A DNA stretch of 64,000 nucleotides from Bordetella parapertussis (GTDB lineage: Bacteria; Pseudomonadota; Gammaproteobacteria; Burkholderiales; Burkholderiaceae_D): contig CAMBFZ010000010.1 of the NCBI GenBank assembly GCA_945866125.1, forward strand, positions 62,001-126,000, given 5' to 3'. The position numbers were made by a program, and so were the translations under genes. Positions 50,830 to 59,654 of this stretch are shown here, piece by piece; position 1 is the first letter of the stretch, and each line of letters begins with the position of its first letter. Below the pieces are notes generated by a model. It worked only from the letters and a program-made list of their open reading frames with translations, searched no databases and was not told where the DNA came from.

Positions 50830-51564
50830 ATGCGTTTGAAGGGAAAAACCGTCCTCGTCACTGCTGCGGGCCAAGGCATAGGCCGGGCAGCCGCGTTAGC
50901 AATGGCAGCCGAAGGCGCCACCGTATGGGCAACCGATATCAACGCGCAGTTGTTAGAAGGCTTTAGCGGCATAGCCGGCGTGCACACGGCCTTACTTGAC
51001 GTGATGGACAAATCCCTTATTCAGGCTGCTGTGGCGGGTATGCCCGCCTTTGATGTGCTGTTTAACTGCGCTGGCTACGTCCACAGCGGCACCGTATTGC
51101 AAGCCACCGACCAAGACTGGGATTTTGCATTTGACCTCAATGTGCGCTCCCAGTTTTGGATGATTCAGGCGGTACTGCCAGCTATGCTTGCGCGCGGCAA
51201 AGGCAGCATCATCAACATGGCTAGCATTGCCTCGAGCGTGCGCGGTCTGCCCAACCGGTTTATTTATGGCGCGTCCAAAGCCGCTGTAGTGGGCCTCACA
51301 AAAGCGGTCGCTGCAGACTATGTAGCGCAGGGCATCCGCTGCAATGCAGTCTGCCCCGGCACGGTCGAGACACCGTCTTTGCAGGACCGCATTAATAGTC
51401 AACCCGACCCGGTTGAAGCGCGCAAGCAATTCATTGCACGTCAGCCTATGGGTCGGATCGCGCGTGCCGACGAGATCGCGCCGGTCGTCGTGTTTCTCGC
51501 CTCCGACGAATCCTCCTTCAGCACCGGCAATGTATTCTCAGTTGATGGTGGGATGACGATTTGA
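50830..51564 (+). CDS. Short-chain dehydrogenase/reductase
   Basis: 244 residues. NAD(P)-binding VLVTAAGQGIGRAAALA, NCAG-like FNCAGYVHSG, and active-site YGASKAAVVGLTKAVA with Ser/Tyr/Lys. The acceptor-binding end is FSTGNVFSVDGGMTI. Asp38 after strand 2 (VWATDIN) favours NAD over NADP. Close to sugar-acid-type dehydrogenases, but substrate is not decidable. Probably the first gene of an operon with the next two (47- and 67-bp gaps). Confidence 0.87.
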   Translation: MRLKGKTVLVTAAGQGIGRAAALAMAAEGATVWATDINAQLLEGFSGIAGVHTALLDVMDKSLIQAAVAGMPAFDVLFNCAGYVHSGTVLQATDQDWDFAFDLNVRSQFWMIQAVLPAMLARGKGSIINMASIASSVRGLPNRFIYGASKAAVVGLTKAVAADYVAQGIRCNAVCPGTVETPSLQDRINSQPDPVEARKQFIARQPMGRIARADEIAPVVVFLASDESSFSTGNVFSVDGGMTI

Positions 51565-51610
51565 TGCATAGACTGGTAGCACAATCAGGCCTGTTGGGCT
51601 TAGTGGCATC

Positions 51611-52480
51611 ATGACGACTGGAATTATCGGCATCGGTTCCATGGGCATGGCCATGGCGCGTAATCTGCACCGCAAAGGTCTTGATATTTTGGTGCACGAC
51701 GTGCGCACCGAGGCGCTGCAAGCAGCCGCGGCGTCGGGCATCAGAACTGCTGCCACTCCCGCCGAGATCGCCCGCCAATGCGGCCTGATCATCATCGTCG
51801 TCGTCAATGCCAAACAGATTGCGCAAGTTCTGTCTGACGCGCAGGGCGTGTTGGCGGCAGAGGCGGATCTGCACGGTAAAACGGTGATGCTGTGTTCAAC
51901 CATTGCGCCAGAAGAGACGATCCATTTTGCTGAGCAGTTAGCGGCGCATCGCATGCAGATGATTGATGCGCCCATTTCTGGCGGCCCCATACGCGCCGAG
52001 GCCGGCAGCATGAGCATCATGGTTGCCGGCGAGCCAGCCTGCGTGGCAAAACATCACGCTGTACTTGATGCCTTATCGGACAAAATTTTTCAGCTGGGCG
52101 CGGTTATTGGGGATGGTGCACGTTTCAAGTTGGTCAATAACCTCTTGGCGGGCATCAATCTCGCTGGTGCGGCTGAAGCGCTGTCGCTGGGTATCAAACT
52201 CGGCTTGGACCCGCTTCGTCTGTTGGATTTAATGCGCGCCTCCAGCGGTCAATCCATGATGCTCGAAGATAGAATGACTCGCGCTTTAGCGGACGATTTT
52301 GCCCCGCGTGCCTTTGCCCATATTCTTACCAAAGATGTCGCGCTCGGTATCGCCATGGCCAAAACCATCGGACATGACACAGCACTGGGCGATCAGGCGT
52401 TGGCACTACTGACCGCCACACTGGCCCGAGGCTATAGCGAGCTTGATGATGCCGCCGTTCTAAAAACGAGTCTTAACTAA
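51611..52480 (+). CDS. 3-hydroxyisobutyrate-dehydrogenase-family oxidoreductase
   Basis: 289 residues. N-terminal Rossmann motif GIIGIGSMGMAMARNL, substrate-binding DAPISGGPIRAEAGSMSIMVAG, and catalytic Lys in GARFKLVNNLLAG. It acts on beta-hydroxyacids (hydroxyisobutyrate, tartronate semialdehyde, threonate or similar) with NAD(P). It stands between an SDR and a TRAP binding protein, so the three may handle one imported hydroxy- or sugar acid. Confidence 0.87.
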   Translation: MTTGIIGIGSMGMAMARNLHRKGLDILVHDVRTEALQAAAASGIRTAATPAEIARQCGLIIIVVVNAKQIAQVLSDAQGVLAAEADLHGKTVMLCSTIAPEETIHFAEQLAAHRMQMIDAPISGGPIRAEAGSMSIMVAGEPACVAKHHAVLDALSDKIFQLGAVIGDGARFKLVNNLLAGINLAGAAEALSLGIKLGLDPLRLLDLMRASSGQSMMLEDRMTRALADDFAPRAFAHILTKDVALGIAMAKTIGHDTALGDQALALLTATLARGYSELDDAAVLKTSLN

Positions 52481-52547
52481 CAACCGCTAGCCATCGCTAC
52501 CCAGGCTATTCGTCCAAACCAAACCGATAAAACCAAGGAGACAAGTC

Positions 52548-53651
52548 ATGCAACGACGTAAATTCATTCAAGCTGCCGGCGGTGCAGCAGCAGCGGCAGC
52601 GGCCGCGCTCACTACATCGGCAGACGCTGCCGCATTACCCACCTTAACCTGGCGTTGTGCTTCAAGTTTTCCCAAATCGCTCGACACTTTGTATGGTGGT
52701 TTGGAGCGATTTGCCAAACGTGTGGGTGAAATCACAGAGGGGAAATTTACCATTCGCACTTTTCCAGCGGGTGAATTGGTACCCGCTTTTCAGGTGCTTG
52801 ATGCCGTTCAGAGCGGCACGATTGAAATGGGACATACGCCTACGTATATTTATTTCGGCAAAGATCCCGCATTCACCTTCGAGACCTGCGGCCCGTTTGG
52901 TTTAAATTCACGTCAGCAAACAGCCTGGTACGACGCGGGTGGTGGGCGTGAGCTCACGCATGAACTACTAAAAGAGTATGGCGCCACCAGTCTTCCAATG
53001 GGGAACACCGGCTGCCAGATGGGTGGATGGTTTCGCAAGGAGATCAAGGGAGTCGAAGACCTGGCTGGTCTCAAGATGCGGGTCGGTGGATTTGCCGGTC
53101 GTATTTTGCAAAAATTAGGCGTCGTCCCGCAGCAAATTCCAGCGGGAGATATTTATCCTGCGCTGGAAAAAGGCACCATCGATGCGGCTGAATTTGTTGG
53201 TCCGTATGACGACGAAAAATTAGGCTTCGAGCGTGTCGCCCCCTATTACTACACACCCGGCTGGTGGGAAACCGGCTCCCATTTATCCTTGCTGATTGGT
53301 CTCAAACAGTGGGAAGCGCTACCGGCAGCCTACAAAGCAGCAGTCACTGCAGCGGCCTATGAGTCGCATGTGTGGGTGCAAGCTCAATATGACGTCCGCA
53401 ATCCGCAGGCGCTGGCTCGATTAATGAAACGCGGTATTAAACTGCGCGCGTTCCCGCAATCGGTAATGGAAGCGTGCCTGAAAGCCGCAACGGAAACCAT
53501 GCAGGATGAAGCCTCAAAAAATCCAAAATTTAAAAAAATATACGAGCACTACACCCGCTTCCAGCGCGAGCAAAACCAGTGGTACTCGGTTACTGAACAG
53601 CGCATGCTCAACTTCCAAATCAGCGCCATGACCGCAGGCGACAAAAAATAA
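52548..53651 (+). CDS. TRAP transporter substrate-binding protein (DctP family)
   Basis: 367 residues, exported through Tat or Sec (MQRRKFIQAAGGAAAAAAAA, cleaved near ADAA). Family segments: WRCASSFPKSLDTLYGG, TFPAGELVPAFQVLDAVQSG, the carboxylate-binding Arg region GLKMRVGGFAGRIL, and GDIYPALEKGTIDAAEFVGPYDD. AAGGAG precedes the ATG. The membrane subunits DctQ and DctM are not adjacent, so it must use a transporter encoded elsewhere, or it is an orphan. Confidence 0.88.
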   Translation: MQRRKFIQAAGGAAAAAAAALTTSADAAALPTLTWRCASSFPKSLDTLYGGLERFAKRVGEITEGKFTIRTFPAGELVPAFQVLDAVQSGTIEMGHTPTYIYFGKDPAFTFETCGPFGLNSRQQTAWYDAGGGRELTHELLKEYGATSLPMGNTGCQMGGWFRKEIKGVEDLAGLKMRVGGFAGRILQKLGVVPQQIPAGDIYPALEKGTIDAAEFVGPYDDEKLGFERVAPYYYTPGWWETGSHLSLLIGLKQWEALPAAYKAAVTAAAYESHVWVQAQYDVRNPQALARLMKRGIKLRAFPQSVMEACLKAATETMQDEASKNPKFKKIYEHYTRFQREQNQWYSVTEQRMLNFQISAMTAGDKK

Positions 53652-53680
53652 ACTGGAAACCATGTGTCGCAAAACGCTCT

Positions 53681-53836
53681 GGGGTCAGGTCTTGCAAAAC
53701 CACACCATCGGTTGTTTGTGCGAGCGTGCGCGATTGCAAGACGTGACCCTGGCGACGCTGGCGACGGGGCTCAGGGTTTTCAAAGACCTACCATCGACTT
53801 CCTGTGCGAGCGTGCGTGATTGCAAGACCTGACCCC
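53681..53836. repeat. REP-like repeat cluster, copies 2 and 3
   Basis: ggggtcaggtcttgcaaaac at 53681-53700 is identical to the element at 25829-25848. It is followed by two copies of tgtgcgagcgtgcg(c/t)gattgcaagac (53718 and 53803), ending tgaccc and tgacccc, and a degenerate inverted copy in between (53766-53785). Together they form a BIME-like pair of hairpins. The last arm runs into the start of the histidine kinase gene. Confidence 0.85.
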
Positions 53837-55438
53837 AGCGGTGACTCCAGCGGCGGGGGCTTACTGAGCCGGATCGCTGCCTCTGTTGTGGTCTGGGGCG
53901 TGGCGTGGATTGTGATGTTTTTGCTGGATGGCGCATTCAGCTTGGGCAATCTTGCACTGGTGCTGATTCTGGCTAGTGCAACGACGGGTCTGTGGCTTAG
54001 CCCGCTGGTGTCCATGATGCTGAGCGCGGGGGCGATTGTGCTCTTTAATTGGCTTTTTGTTGATCCTCGGTTAACGTTTCATGTGGATCTGCATCAGGAC
54101 TCGCTTTTGCTGGTAACGATGCTGGCAGTGAGCTCGGTGGTTGGCTACCTGATGGCCAGTCTGCGTCATGCAGCCCTTAGCGAAGCCTTGCATGTGACGC
54201 GACTTGAGCAGTTGATGGCCCTGAGTGATGGGCTCCGAAATGAAATGACGGCAGAAGGTCAATTCGCGGTTCTGCTAAAAATTCTGCACCATTTTTCGGG
54301 TCAGCCTGTGTCGGCACTGGTCCTGCATCCTACACATCCTTCCCAACCTCCGCGCCTGATTAATCCTGGTCAGGACAACATCACGTTCTTGGAAAATCCG
54401 AATACATCCGTTCAGAAAAAATTGCGACAAGCCCTGAGCAATGAGGTAAACGCAAACGATGCACGTACTCAGGCTATCCGCGAAAAAGACCGTACCACTT
54501 GCTTTGTGATGCCGATCTGTTGCGCGGGCCAGCCACTGGGCGCGATCGCTTTGCACGAGGGACTCAGCGAAAAATATCAGCTGCTTGGCATTGATCATTT
54601 ACGCGAACTCTGCAATCTGCTCGGCGGGCAACTCGACCGAGCCGTCGCCGTGCAAAGCGCACAATTCGCTAACGAACAAGCTAAGGAACAACAACTACGC
54701 AATACGCTTCTAACGTCGATTTCCCATGACTACCGTACACCACTAGCAACCCTAATGGGCGCTGCCTCTGCGATTGCAGATCAGGCTACGAAGATCGGTC
54801 CGGATAAAATTGCAGCGCTCGCAAAAACCATTCTGGGTGAAGCCGATCAGTTGAACCGTATGACCTCCAACACACTGCAGCTCGCCAGGCTCGACAGCGC
54901 GAAGGTCAATATTCGAAAAAATTGGGAATCTATCGAAGAGATTCTCGGTACCGTGCTTCCCAAGGCACGCCGTAACTACCCAACACGCTCCTTTAAAGTA
55001 GCACTGCAGCCAGGACTGCCTTTACTGGAGTGTGACGCTATTTTACTCAATCAACTCTTCGATAATCTAATCGAGAATAGCGTCAAACACAGTAACGACG
55101 CATCGCTCATCCAAGTTAACGCCGCCGTCGTTAATGAATCAATTGAGGTGACCGTGATCGATTCGGGTGCCGGTATTCCCGATCAATGGAAAGAACGGGT
55201 GTTCGATGTTTTTCAGCGCATTGATGATGAACCAAGGCCCTCGGATGCGAATGGCATGCGCTACTCGCGCAGAGGAATGGGCGTAGGACTGGCCGTATGC
55301 CGCGCCATCGCCCGCGTTCATCAAGGCAAAATTGTGATCGAAGACGCATTAGGTGGCGGCACAACGGTGCGTCTGCAACTACCGGTTGCCAAGCAACCCT
55401 CTATTGCGGCCATTGCGTTGGGCGAGGCAGTGTCGTGA
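53804..55438 (+). CDS. KdpD-like sensor histidine kinase lacking the N-terminal KdpD/Usp domains
   Basis: 544 residues from GTG 53804; the first 13 codons lie inside a REP-like repeat, so the true start may be further in. It begins directly with the four-helix DUF4118 domain of KdpD (residues about 20-122, with FNWLFVDPRLTFHV), then a GAF-like domain (about 140-285), then the kinase: His308 in SISHDYRTPL, N box LFDNLIENSVKHS, G boxes IDSGAGIPD and GMGVGLAVCRAI. Normal KdpD has about 350 more N-terminal residues, which sense K+ and c-di-AMP; they are absent. Its stop overlaps the regulator gene. Confidence 0.85.
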   Translation: MRACVIARPDPSGDSSGGGLLSRIAASVVVWGVAWIVMFLLDGAFSLGNLALVLILASATTGLWLSPLVSMMLSAGAIVLFNWLFVDPRLTFHVDLHQDSLLLVTMLAVSSVVGYLMASLRHAALSEALHVTRLEQLMALSDGLRNEMTAEGQFAVLLKILHHFSGQPVSALVLHPTHPSQPPRLINPGQDNITFLENPNTSVQKKLRQALSNEVNANDARTQAIREKDRTTCFVMPICCAGQPLGAIALHEGLSEKYQLLGIDHLRELCNLLGGQLDRAVAVQSAQFANEQAKEQQLRNTLLTSISHDYRTPLATLMGAASAIADQATKIGPDKIAALAKTILGEADQLNRMTSNTLQLARLDSAKVNIRKNWESIEEILGTVLPKARRNYPTRSFKVALQPGLPLLECDAILLNQLFDNLIENSVKHSNDASLIQVNAAVVNESIEVTVIDSGAGIPDQWKERVFDVFQRIDDEPRPSDANGMRYSRRGMGVGLAVCRAIARVHQGKIVIEDALGGGTTVRLQLPVAKQPSIAAIALGEAVS

Positions 55439-56148
55439 GCTTGCAGGTCTTACTCGTCGAAGACGATTTACTCCTGCGCTCCACGCTTCAACAAGCGATG
55501 GAAGTCGAAGGGTTTTCAGTGGACGTCAGCGGGTCACGAGCCGAGGCGATGCAGATCGCCCAACGTTATCTGCAGGTGCCAGAGGCCTTGTCCTCAAGCC
55601 TGCTGATCGTCGATCTGGGCTTACCTGACGGCGATGGCGGCGAGTTGATCCGGTGGGTCAGGCAGCATTCGTCACTCCCGATCATCATTATTTCAGCACG
55701 TCAGGACGACAACAGCAAAGTCAATCTGCTCGATGCCGGTGCCGATGATTATCTGGTCAAACCTTTCAGTATCAGCGAGCTGCTGGCGCGTATCCGCGTC
55801 GCTTTTCGGCATCGCGACCATCATTCGCGCCCAAGCCTGCAGCACTTCAAAATCGGCGAAATTGAGATCAGCCTGCCTCAACACCTGGTGTTAAGAGCCG
55901 GAGAAAAAATCCACCTGACGCCGACCGAATTCAAACTACTCACGCGACTAGCCGCACAGGCAGGACAAGTCGTCACGCACCGGCAGTTGCTTCACGATGT
56001 CTGGGGCGCCGAATTTGTGGAGCATATCCACTACCTGCGCCTCTACATGGCACAGCTGCGCGCCAAACTTGAAATCGACACCACGGCACCGCGCCTGTTA
56101 CTGACCGAGCCGGGCGTGGGTTACCGGCTGGTGGATCATTCAACCTAG
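55435..56148 (+). CDS. KdpE-like response regulator (OmpR family)
   Basis: 237 residues from GTG 55435, overlapping the kinase stop as GTGA. Receiver domain with acidic pair VLLVEDD, phosphoacceptor Asp60 in LLIVDLGLPDGDGG, and Lys in YLVKPF. OmpR-type winged helix at the C terminus (LTPTEFKLLTRLAAQAGQVV, LLHDVWG, VGYRLVD). Partner of the kinase upstream. No kdpFABC in the window; the genes next door are trkA and trkH. Confidence 0.9.
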   Translation: MSLQVLLVEDDLLLRSTLQQAMEVEGFSVDVSGSRAEAMQIAQRYLQVPEALSSSLLIVDLGLPDGDGGELIRWVRQHSSLPIIIISARQDDNSKVNLLDAGADDYLVKPFSISELLARIRVAFRHRDHHSRPSLQHFKIGEIEISLPQHLVLRAGEKIHLTPTEFKLLTRLAAQAGQVVTHRQLLHDVWGAEFVEHIHYLRLYMAQLRAKLEIDTTAPRLLLTEPGVGYRLVDHST

Positions 56149-56182
56149 CCGGCCCGGCTGCCACCCCCACGCTGAGTGATTG

Positions 56183-56202
56183 ATTCATTCATTCATTCAT
56201 TC
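56183..56202. repeat. Tetranucleotide repeat (attc)5
   Basis: Five perfect attc units followed by atga, between the response regulator and the small protein gene, upstream of trkA. Short, but such repeats can slip. Confidence 0.7.
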
Positions 56203-56329
56203 ATGACGATCCTTATGTGTTCCTAATGCCCGAACCGGCATGATTGGGTTCATTTGCTGCGATCAGTCATGCCAAATTAGCAACCGCATTGCGCAATCAT
56301 TGACCCAAGCGAAAACCGCGATAACAACA

Positions 56330-56734
56330 ATGACACTGCCAGAACTCTCTGTGGCTTCGCCCAGAATTTTGTTCGTTACCGCCCTGCTGTTTGCCTCCTA
56401 TCTCGCCAATCATTTTGACGATGGAGAGGTGCGCCAAATTCTTGCGGCAATGGATGTCAAGCAAGCAGAGATCGAGACCGCGCGCAGGCTCGTCGATAAC
56501 GTGTCGCTCGCATCGTTTCTTGCAACGAGTGCACGGGCCATGACGGATAAACAAAAAGAATCAACGCTACTTAACATGGCAGATCTGCTTTTTCAACACC
56601 CGACGCCACATGCCAATACCACCGCTATTTTGGAATTATTCGTGACAGCGTTGGGTCTGCGCCCAGAAATCATGCATCCGCACTGGCTGACAATGCACAT
56701 CAAGTATCGAAATTTCTCCAGCAGCATGGTCTAA
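56330..56734 (+). CDS. Small helical protein, possibly TerB-like
   Basis: 134 residues from ATG 56330; the frame opens at 56240 but those 30 codons look untranslated. All-helical with an early acidic motif (FASYLANHFDDGEVRQI) and a second one (DLLFQHPTPHANTTAILELF), which loosely resembles TerB/DUF533-type domains. It lies between the two-component system and trkA (25 bp), so it is in the K+ cluster. Assignment uncertain. Confidence 0.5.
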   Translation: MTLPELSVASPRILFVTALLFASYLANHFDDGEVRQILAAMDVKQAEIETARRLVDNVSLASFLATSARAMTDKQKESTLLNMADLLFQHPTPHANTTAILELFVTALGLRPEIMHPHWLTMHIKYRNFSSSMV

Positions 56735-56759
56735 CCCACACCAGACAACGAACAAGTCG

Positions 56760-58136
56760 ATGAAAAAAATAATCATTTTAGGCGCGGGCTCAGTCGGCTC
56801 CTCCGTTGCAGCCAAACTGGTATCCGAAGATAACGAAATTACCGTCATCGACCAAAACGAAGAGAAGCTAAAAGAGCTGCTGGACCGCTACGATTTGCAA
56901 ACCGTCGTAGGTAATGCGGCCCACCCTTCTGTCTTGATGCAGGCTGGGATTAAGGATTGTGAACTGCTCATCGCCGTCACTGAGGTGGATGAGGTCAATA
57001 TGCTGGCCTGCCGAATTGCATCGACTTTATTTCAGGTGCCGGACCGAATTGCGCGTATCCGGGCCACCGAATATTTCATGAATGAGCATCTGTCGGACGG
57101 TCGTCTGTTCGACATTAGTCACATGATCTGCCCGGAACAAGTCGTCACTGATTATGTGCTGAAGCTCGTCGAATTTCCAGAAGCCTTGCAGGTGATTGAT
57201 TTTGCAGGTGGCAGAGTCAGCATGGTCGCCATCCGTGCGCGGGAAGACGGGCTGCTTGTCGGCCATCCCATCTCAGATCTAGCCAGGCATTTACCTAATA
57301 TTGACGCGCGCATTGTGGCGATTTTTCGCGAAAGCGGTGCGGTGCGTCCAGATGGTGAAACGATCATTCGTACGGGTGACGAGATTTTCTTTCTGGCCGA
57401 AACCAACGACATGCGCGGCGTGATGCAAGAGTTACGAAAAATGGATCGTCCGGTGCGCAATGTGACCATCGCAGGTGGCTCAGACATTAGCATGCGGATC
57501 GCCTTGACACTCGAAAAAACAATCAATGTAAAGTTAATTGAATCCGATAAAAAACGCGCAAAATATCTTGCGGGCGTATTAAAAAATACCTTGGTGTTGC
57601 ATGCCGATGAAGCCGATATCGACATGCTGTCTAGCGAAGATATCGACAAAGTTGATCTGTTTATCTCGGCGACACATAGCGACGAAAAAAATATCATTGC
57701 CTCACTTCTGGCAAAGCGCATGGGCGCCAATCGGGTAATTGCTTTGATCCATAAAGCGTTTTACGCCGATCTGCTGGAGGACAGCAAAATCGATATCGTC
57801 ATCAGTTTGCCGGACGCAACCATCGGCAGTGTCCTCTCTCACGTACGGCGCGGCGATGTGGATCAGGTACACAGTTTGCGCCGTGGCGCCTCCGAGGTTC
57901 TTGAAATAGTCGTGCACGGCGATCGGAACACAAGCGCCATGGTTGGACGCCGCATTGAGGAAATCAACTGGCCCATTGGCGCTGCACTTGGCGCGATTGT
58001 TCGTCAAGATACCGTGCTCATGGGTCATCACGATGAAATCATTCAGTCGGGCGATCATCTGCTGATTTTTGTGCAGGACAAAAAAATTATTCCTCGCGTT
58101 GAACGCTTAGTGCAAGTCAGCGGTTTGTTTGCCTAG
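56760..58136 (+). CDS. trkA: Trk K+ uptake regulatory subunit TrkA
   Basis: 458 residues with the duplicated RCK layout: two NAD-binding Rossmann domains (IIILGAGSVGSSVAAKLVSE and VTIAGGSDISMRIALTLE) and two TrkA-C domains (about 145-225 and 370-455). It gates TrkH in response to nucleotides at the inner membrane. Conserved acidic strand-2 end ITVIDQNEEKL. Followed after 9 bp by trkH. Confidence 0.95.
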   Translation: MKKIIILGAGSVGSSVAAKLVSEDNEITVIDQNEEKLKELLDRYDLQTVVGNAAHPSVLMQAGIKDCELLIAVTEVDEVNMLACRIASTLFQVPDRIARIRATEYFMNEHLSDGRLFDISHMICPEQVVTDYVLKLVEFPEALQVIDFAGGRVSMVAIRAREDGLLVGHPISDLARHLPNIDARIVAIFRESGAVRPDGETIIRTGDEIFFLAETNDMRGVMQELRKMDRPVRNVTIAGGSDISMRIALTLEKTINVKLIESDKKRAKYLAGVLKNTLVLHADEADIDMLSSEDIDKVDLFISATHSDEKNIIASLLAKRMGANRVIALIHKAFYADLLEDSKIDIVISLPDATIGSVLSHVRRGDVDQVHSLRRGASEVLEIVVHGDRNTSAMVGRRIEEINWPIGAALGAIVRQDTVLMGHHDEIIQSGDHLLIFVQDKKIIPRVERLVQVSGLFA

Positions 58137-58145
58137 GAGCGGTTC

Positions 58146-59609
58146 ATGATTCGCATCAGTACCGTTTTGCACATTCTTTCTTTTGTGATTCTAGTGATTG
58201 CCGGTGTCATGGCGATTCCCTGGACTTTATCGCTCGCGATTAACGATGGTGCCAGCGACGGATTTTTTAAAGCCATCGGATTGACACTTTTATTTGGTTA
58301 TGTCTTTTGGCGCTATACCCGTAAGCGGGTCGTGAGCCCTGAACTGAAGGTAAGAGATGGCTTTTTGCTTGTCGCTCTCACCTGGATGATTGCGCCACTG
58401 TTTGCCTGCCTGCCCTTTATGTTTCAGCTGAAGGGCTTGTCGTTTACGGACGCTTATTTTGAATCGGTGTCAGGATTAACCACAACAGGCGCAACGACAC
58501 TGAGTGGTCTGGATGCGCTGCCGATGTCGATCAATTTCTGGCGTTGCTTCATGAACTGGATTGGTGGCATGGGTGTCGTGCTGCTGTCGATTGCGGTATT
58601 ACCTTTGCTGGGCGTAGGCGGTAGCCAGGCATTCAAGGCCGAAACGCCGGGGCCGATGAAAGATGAAAAGCTCACCCCCCGCATTGCTCAAACCGCAAAA
58701 GGTCTGTGGGGTGTGTATGCACTCATTACGCTGCTGTGCATAATCGGCTACTACCTTGGTGGGATGCCGGCAGATGACGCTGTGATGCATGCGTTTGCCA
58801 CAATGGGACTGGGTGGATTTTCGTCGCATGATGCCAGTTTCGGGCATTTTAATTCCCCTCAACTCGAAGGGATTGCGATTTTTTTCATGCTCATTGCGGG
58901 GATCAATTTTTCTCTTCATTTTTTGGCCATGACGCGCCGCACGACCAGACCCTATTTGGAAAACAAAGAGGCGCATGCGTTTTGGTTATTGATGCTGGCC
59001 AGCGTGGCCCTAGTGACGTTTTATCTTCTGCAACAGGGTACTTACACGGATTTTTTCACCGCCCTGCGCTTCGCCTCTTTTAATGTGATTTCCGTCGCCA
59101 CGACCACGGGCTTTGCAACTACTGACTTTAATCTTTGGCCGCCATTTGCCCCGGTGTTGATGCTCTTCTTGTGCTGCTTTGCGACGGCCGCCGGCTCTAC
59201 TGGTGGTGGGATCAAGATGGTGCGCGCGCAGTTGTTGATTAAGCAGAGTTTTGGTGAATTACGTCGGCTTATTCACCCCCGTGCGCAGATCGTTATTAAG
59301 CTCAACGGACAACCCGTTGGCACATCGGTGCTGTACTCGATATTGGCATTTGTTTTTTTATATAGTACCTCCATCATTTTTTTAACATTGCTGATGCTAT
59401 TTTCAGGCGCCGACATGGTGACGGGATTTACCGCCATTATTGCTTGCGTCAACAGCGTGGGCCCGGGCTTGAATCTGGTTGGCCCATCGACGACATTTGC
59501 CGTCCTGTCTGACTTCCAGACTTGGGTCTGTACCGTCGCGATGCTGCTTGGGCGGCTGGAGTTGTTCACTCTATTTGTCCTGTTTAGCCGTGACTTCTGG
59601 CGAAATTAG
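58146..59609 (+). CDS. trkH: Trk K+ transporter membrane subunit TrkH
   Basis: 487 residues, four repeated membrane-pore-membrane units. Selectivity filter elements are visible: SVSGLTTTGATTL, FATMGLGGFSSHD, SVATTTGFATTDF, and VNSVGPGLNLVGP, each with the conserved filter Gly. KTVKG-like cytoplasmic loops. Translationally linked to trkA (GGAGCGG before its ATG). It imports K+ driven by membrane potential and H+. Confidence 0.95.
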   Translation: MIRISTVLHILSFVILVIAGVMAIPWTLSLAINDGASDGFFKAIGLTLLFGYVFWRYTRKRVVSPELKVRDGFLLVALTWMIAPLFACLPFMFQLKGLSFTDAYFESVSGLTTTGATTLSGLDALPMSINFWRCFMNWIGGMGVVLLSIAVLPLLGVGGSQAFKAETPGPMKDEKLTPRIAQTAKGLWGVYALITLLCIIGYYLGGMPADDAVMHAFATMGLGGFSSHDASFGHFNSPQLEGIAIFFMLIAGINFSLHFLAMTRRTTRPYLENKEAHAFWLLMLASVALVTFYLLQQGTYTDFFTALRFASFNVISVATTTGFATTDFNLWPPFAPVLMLFLCCFATAAGSTGGGIKMVRAQLLIKQSFGELRRLIHPRAQIVIKLNGQPVGTSVLYSILAFVFLYSTSIIFLTLLMLFSGADMVTGFTAIIACVNSVGPGLNLVGPSTTFAVLSDFQTWVCTVAMLLGRLELFTLFVLFSRDFWRN

Positions 59610-59654
59610 CGGCAGGACCCCGGTATACGAATAATTTTTTAATATTGGAACAAC

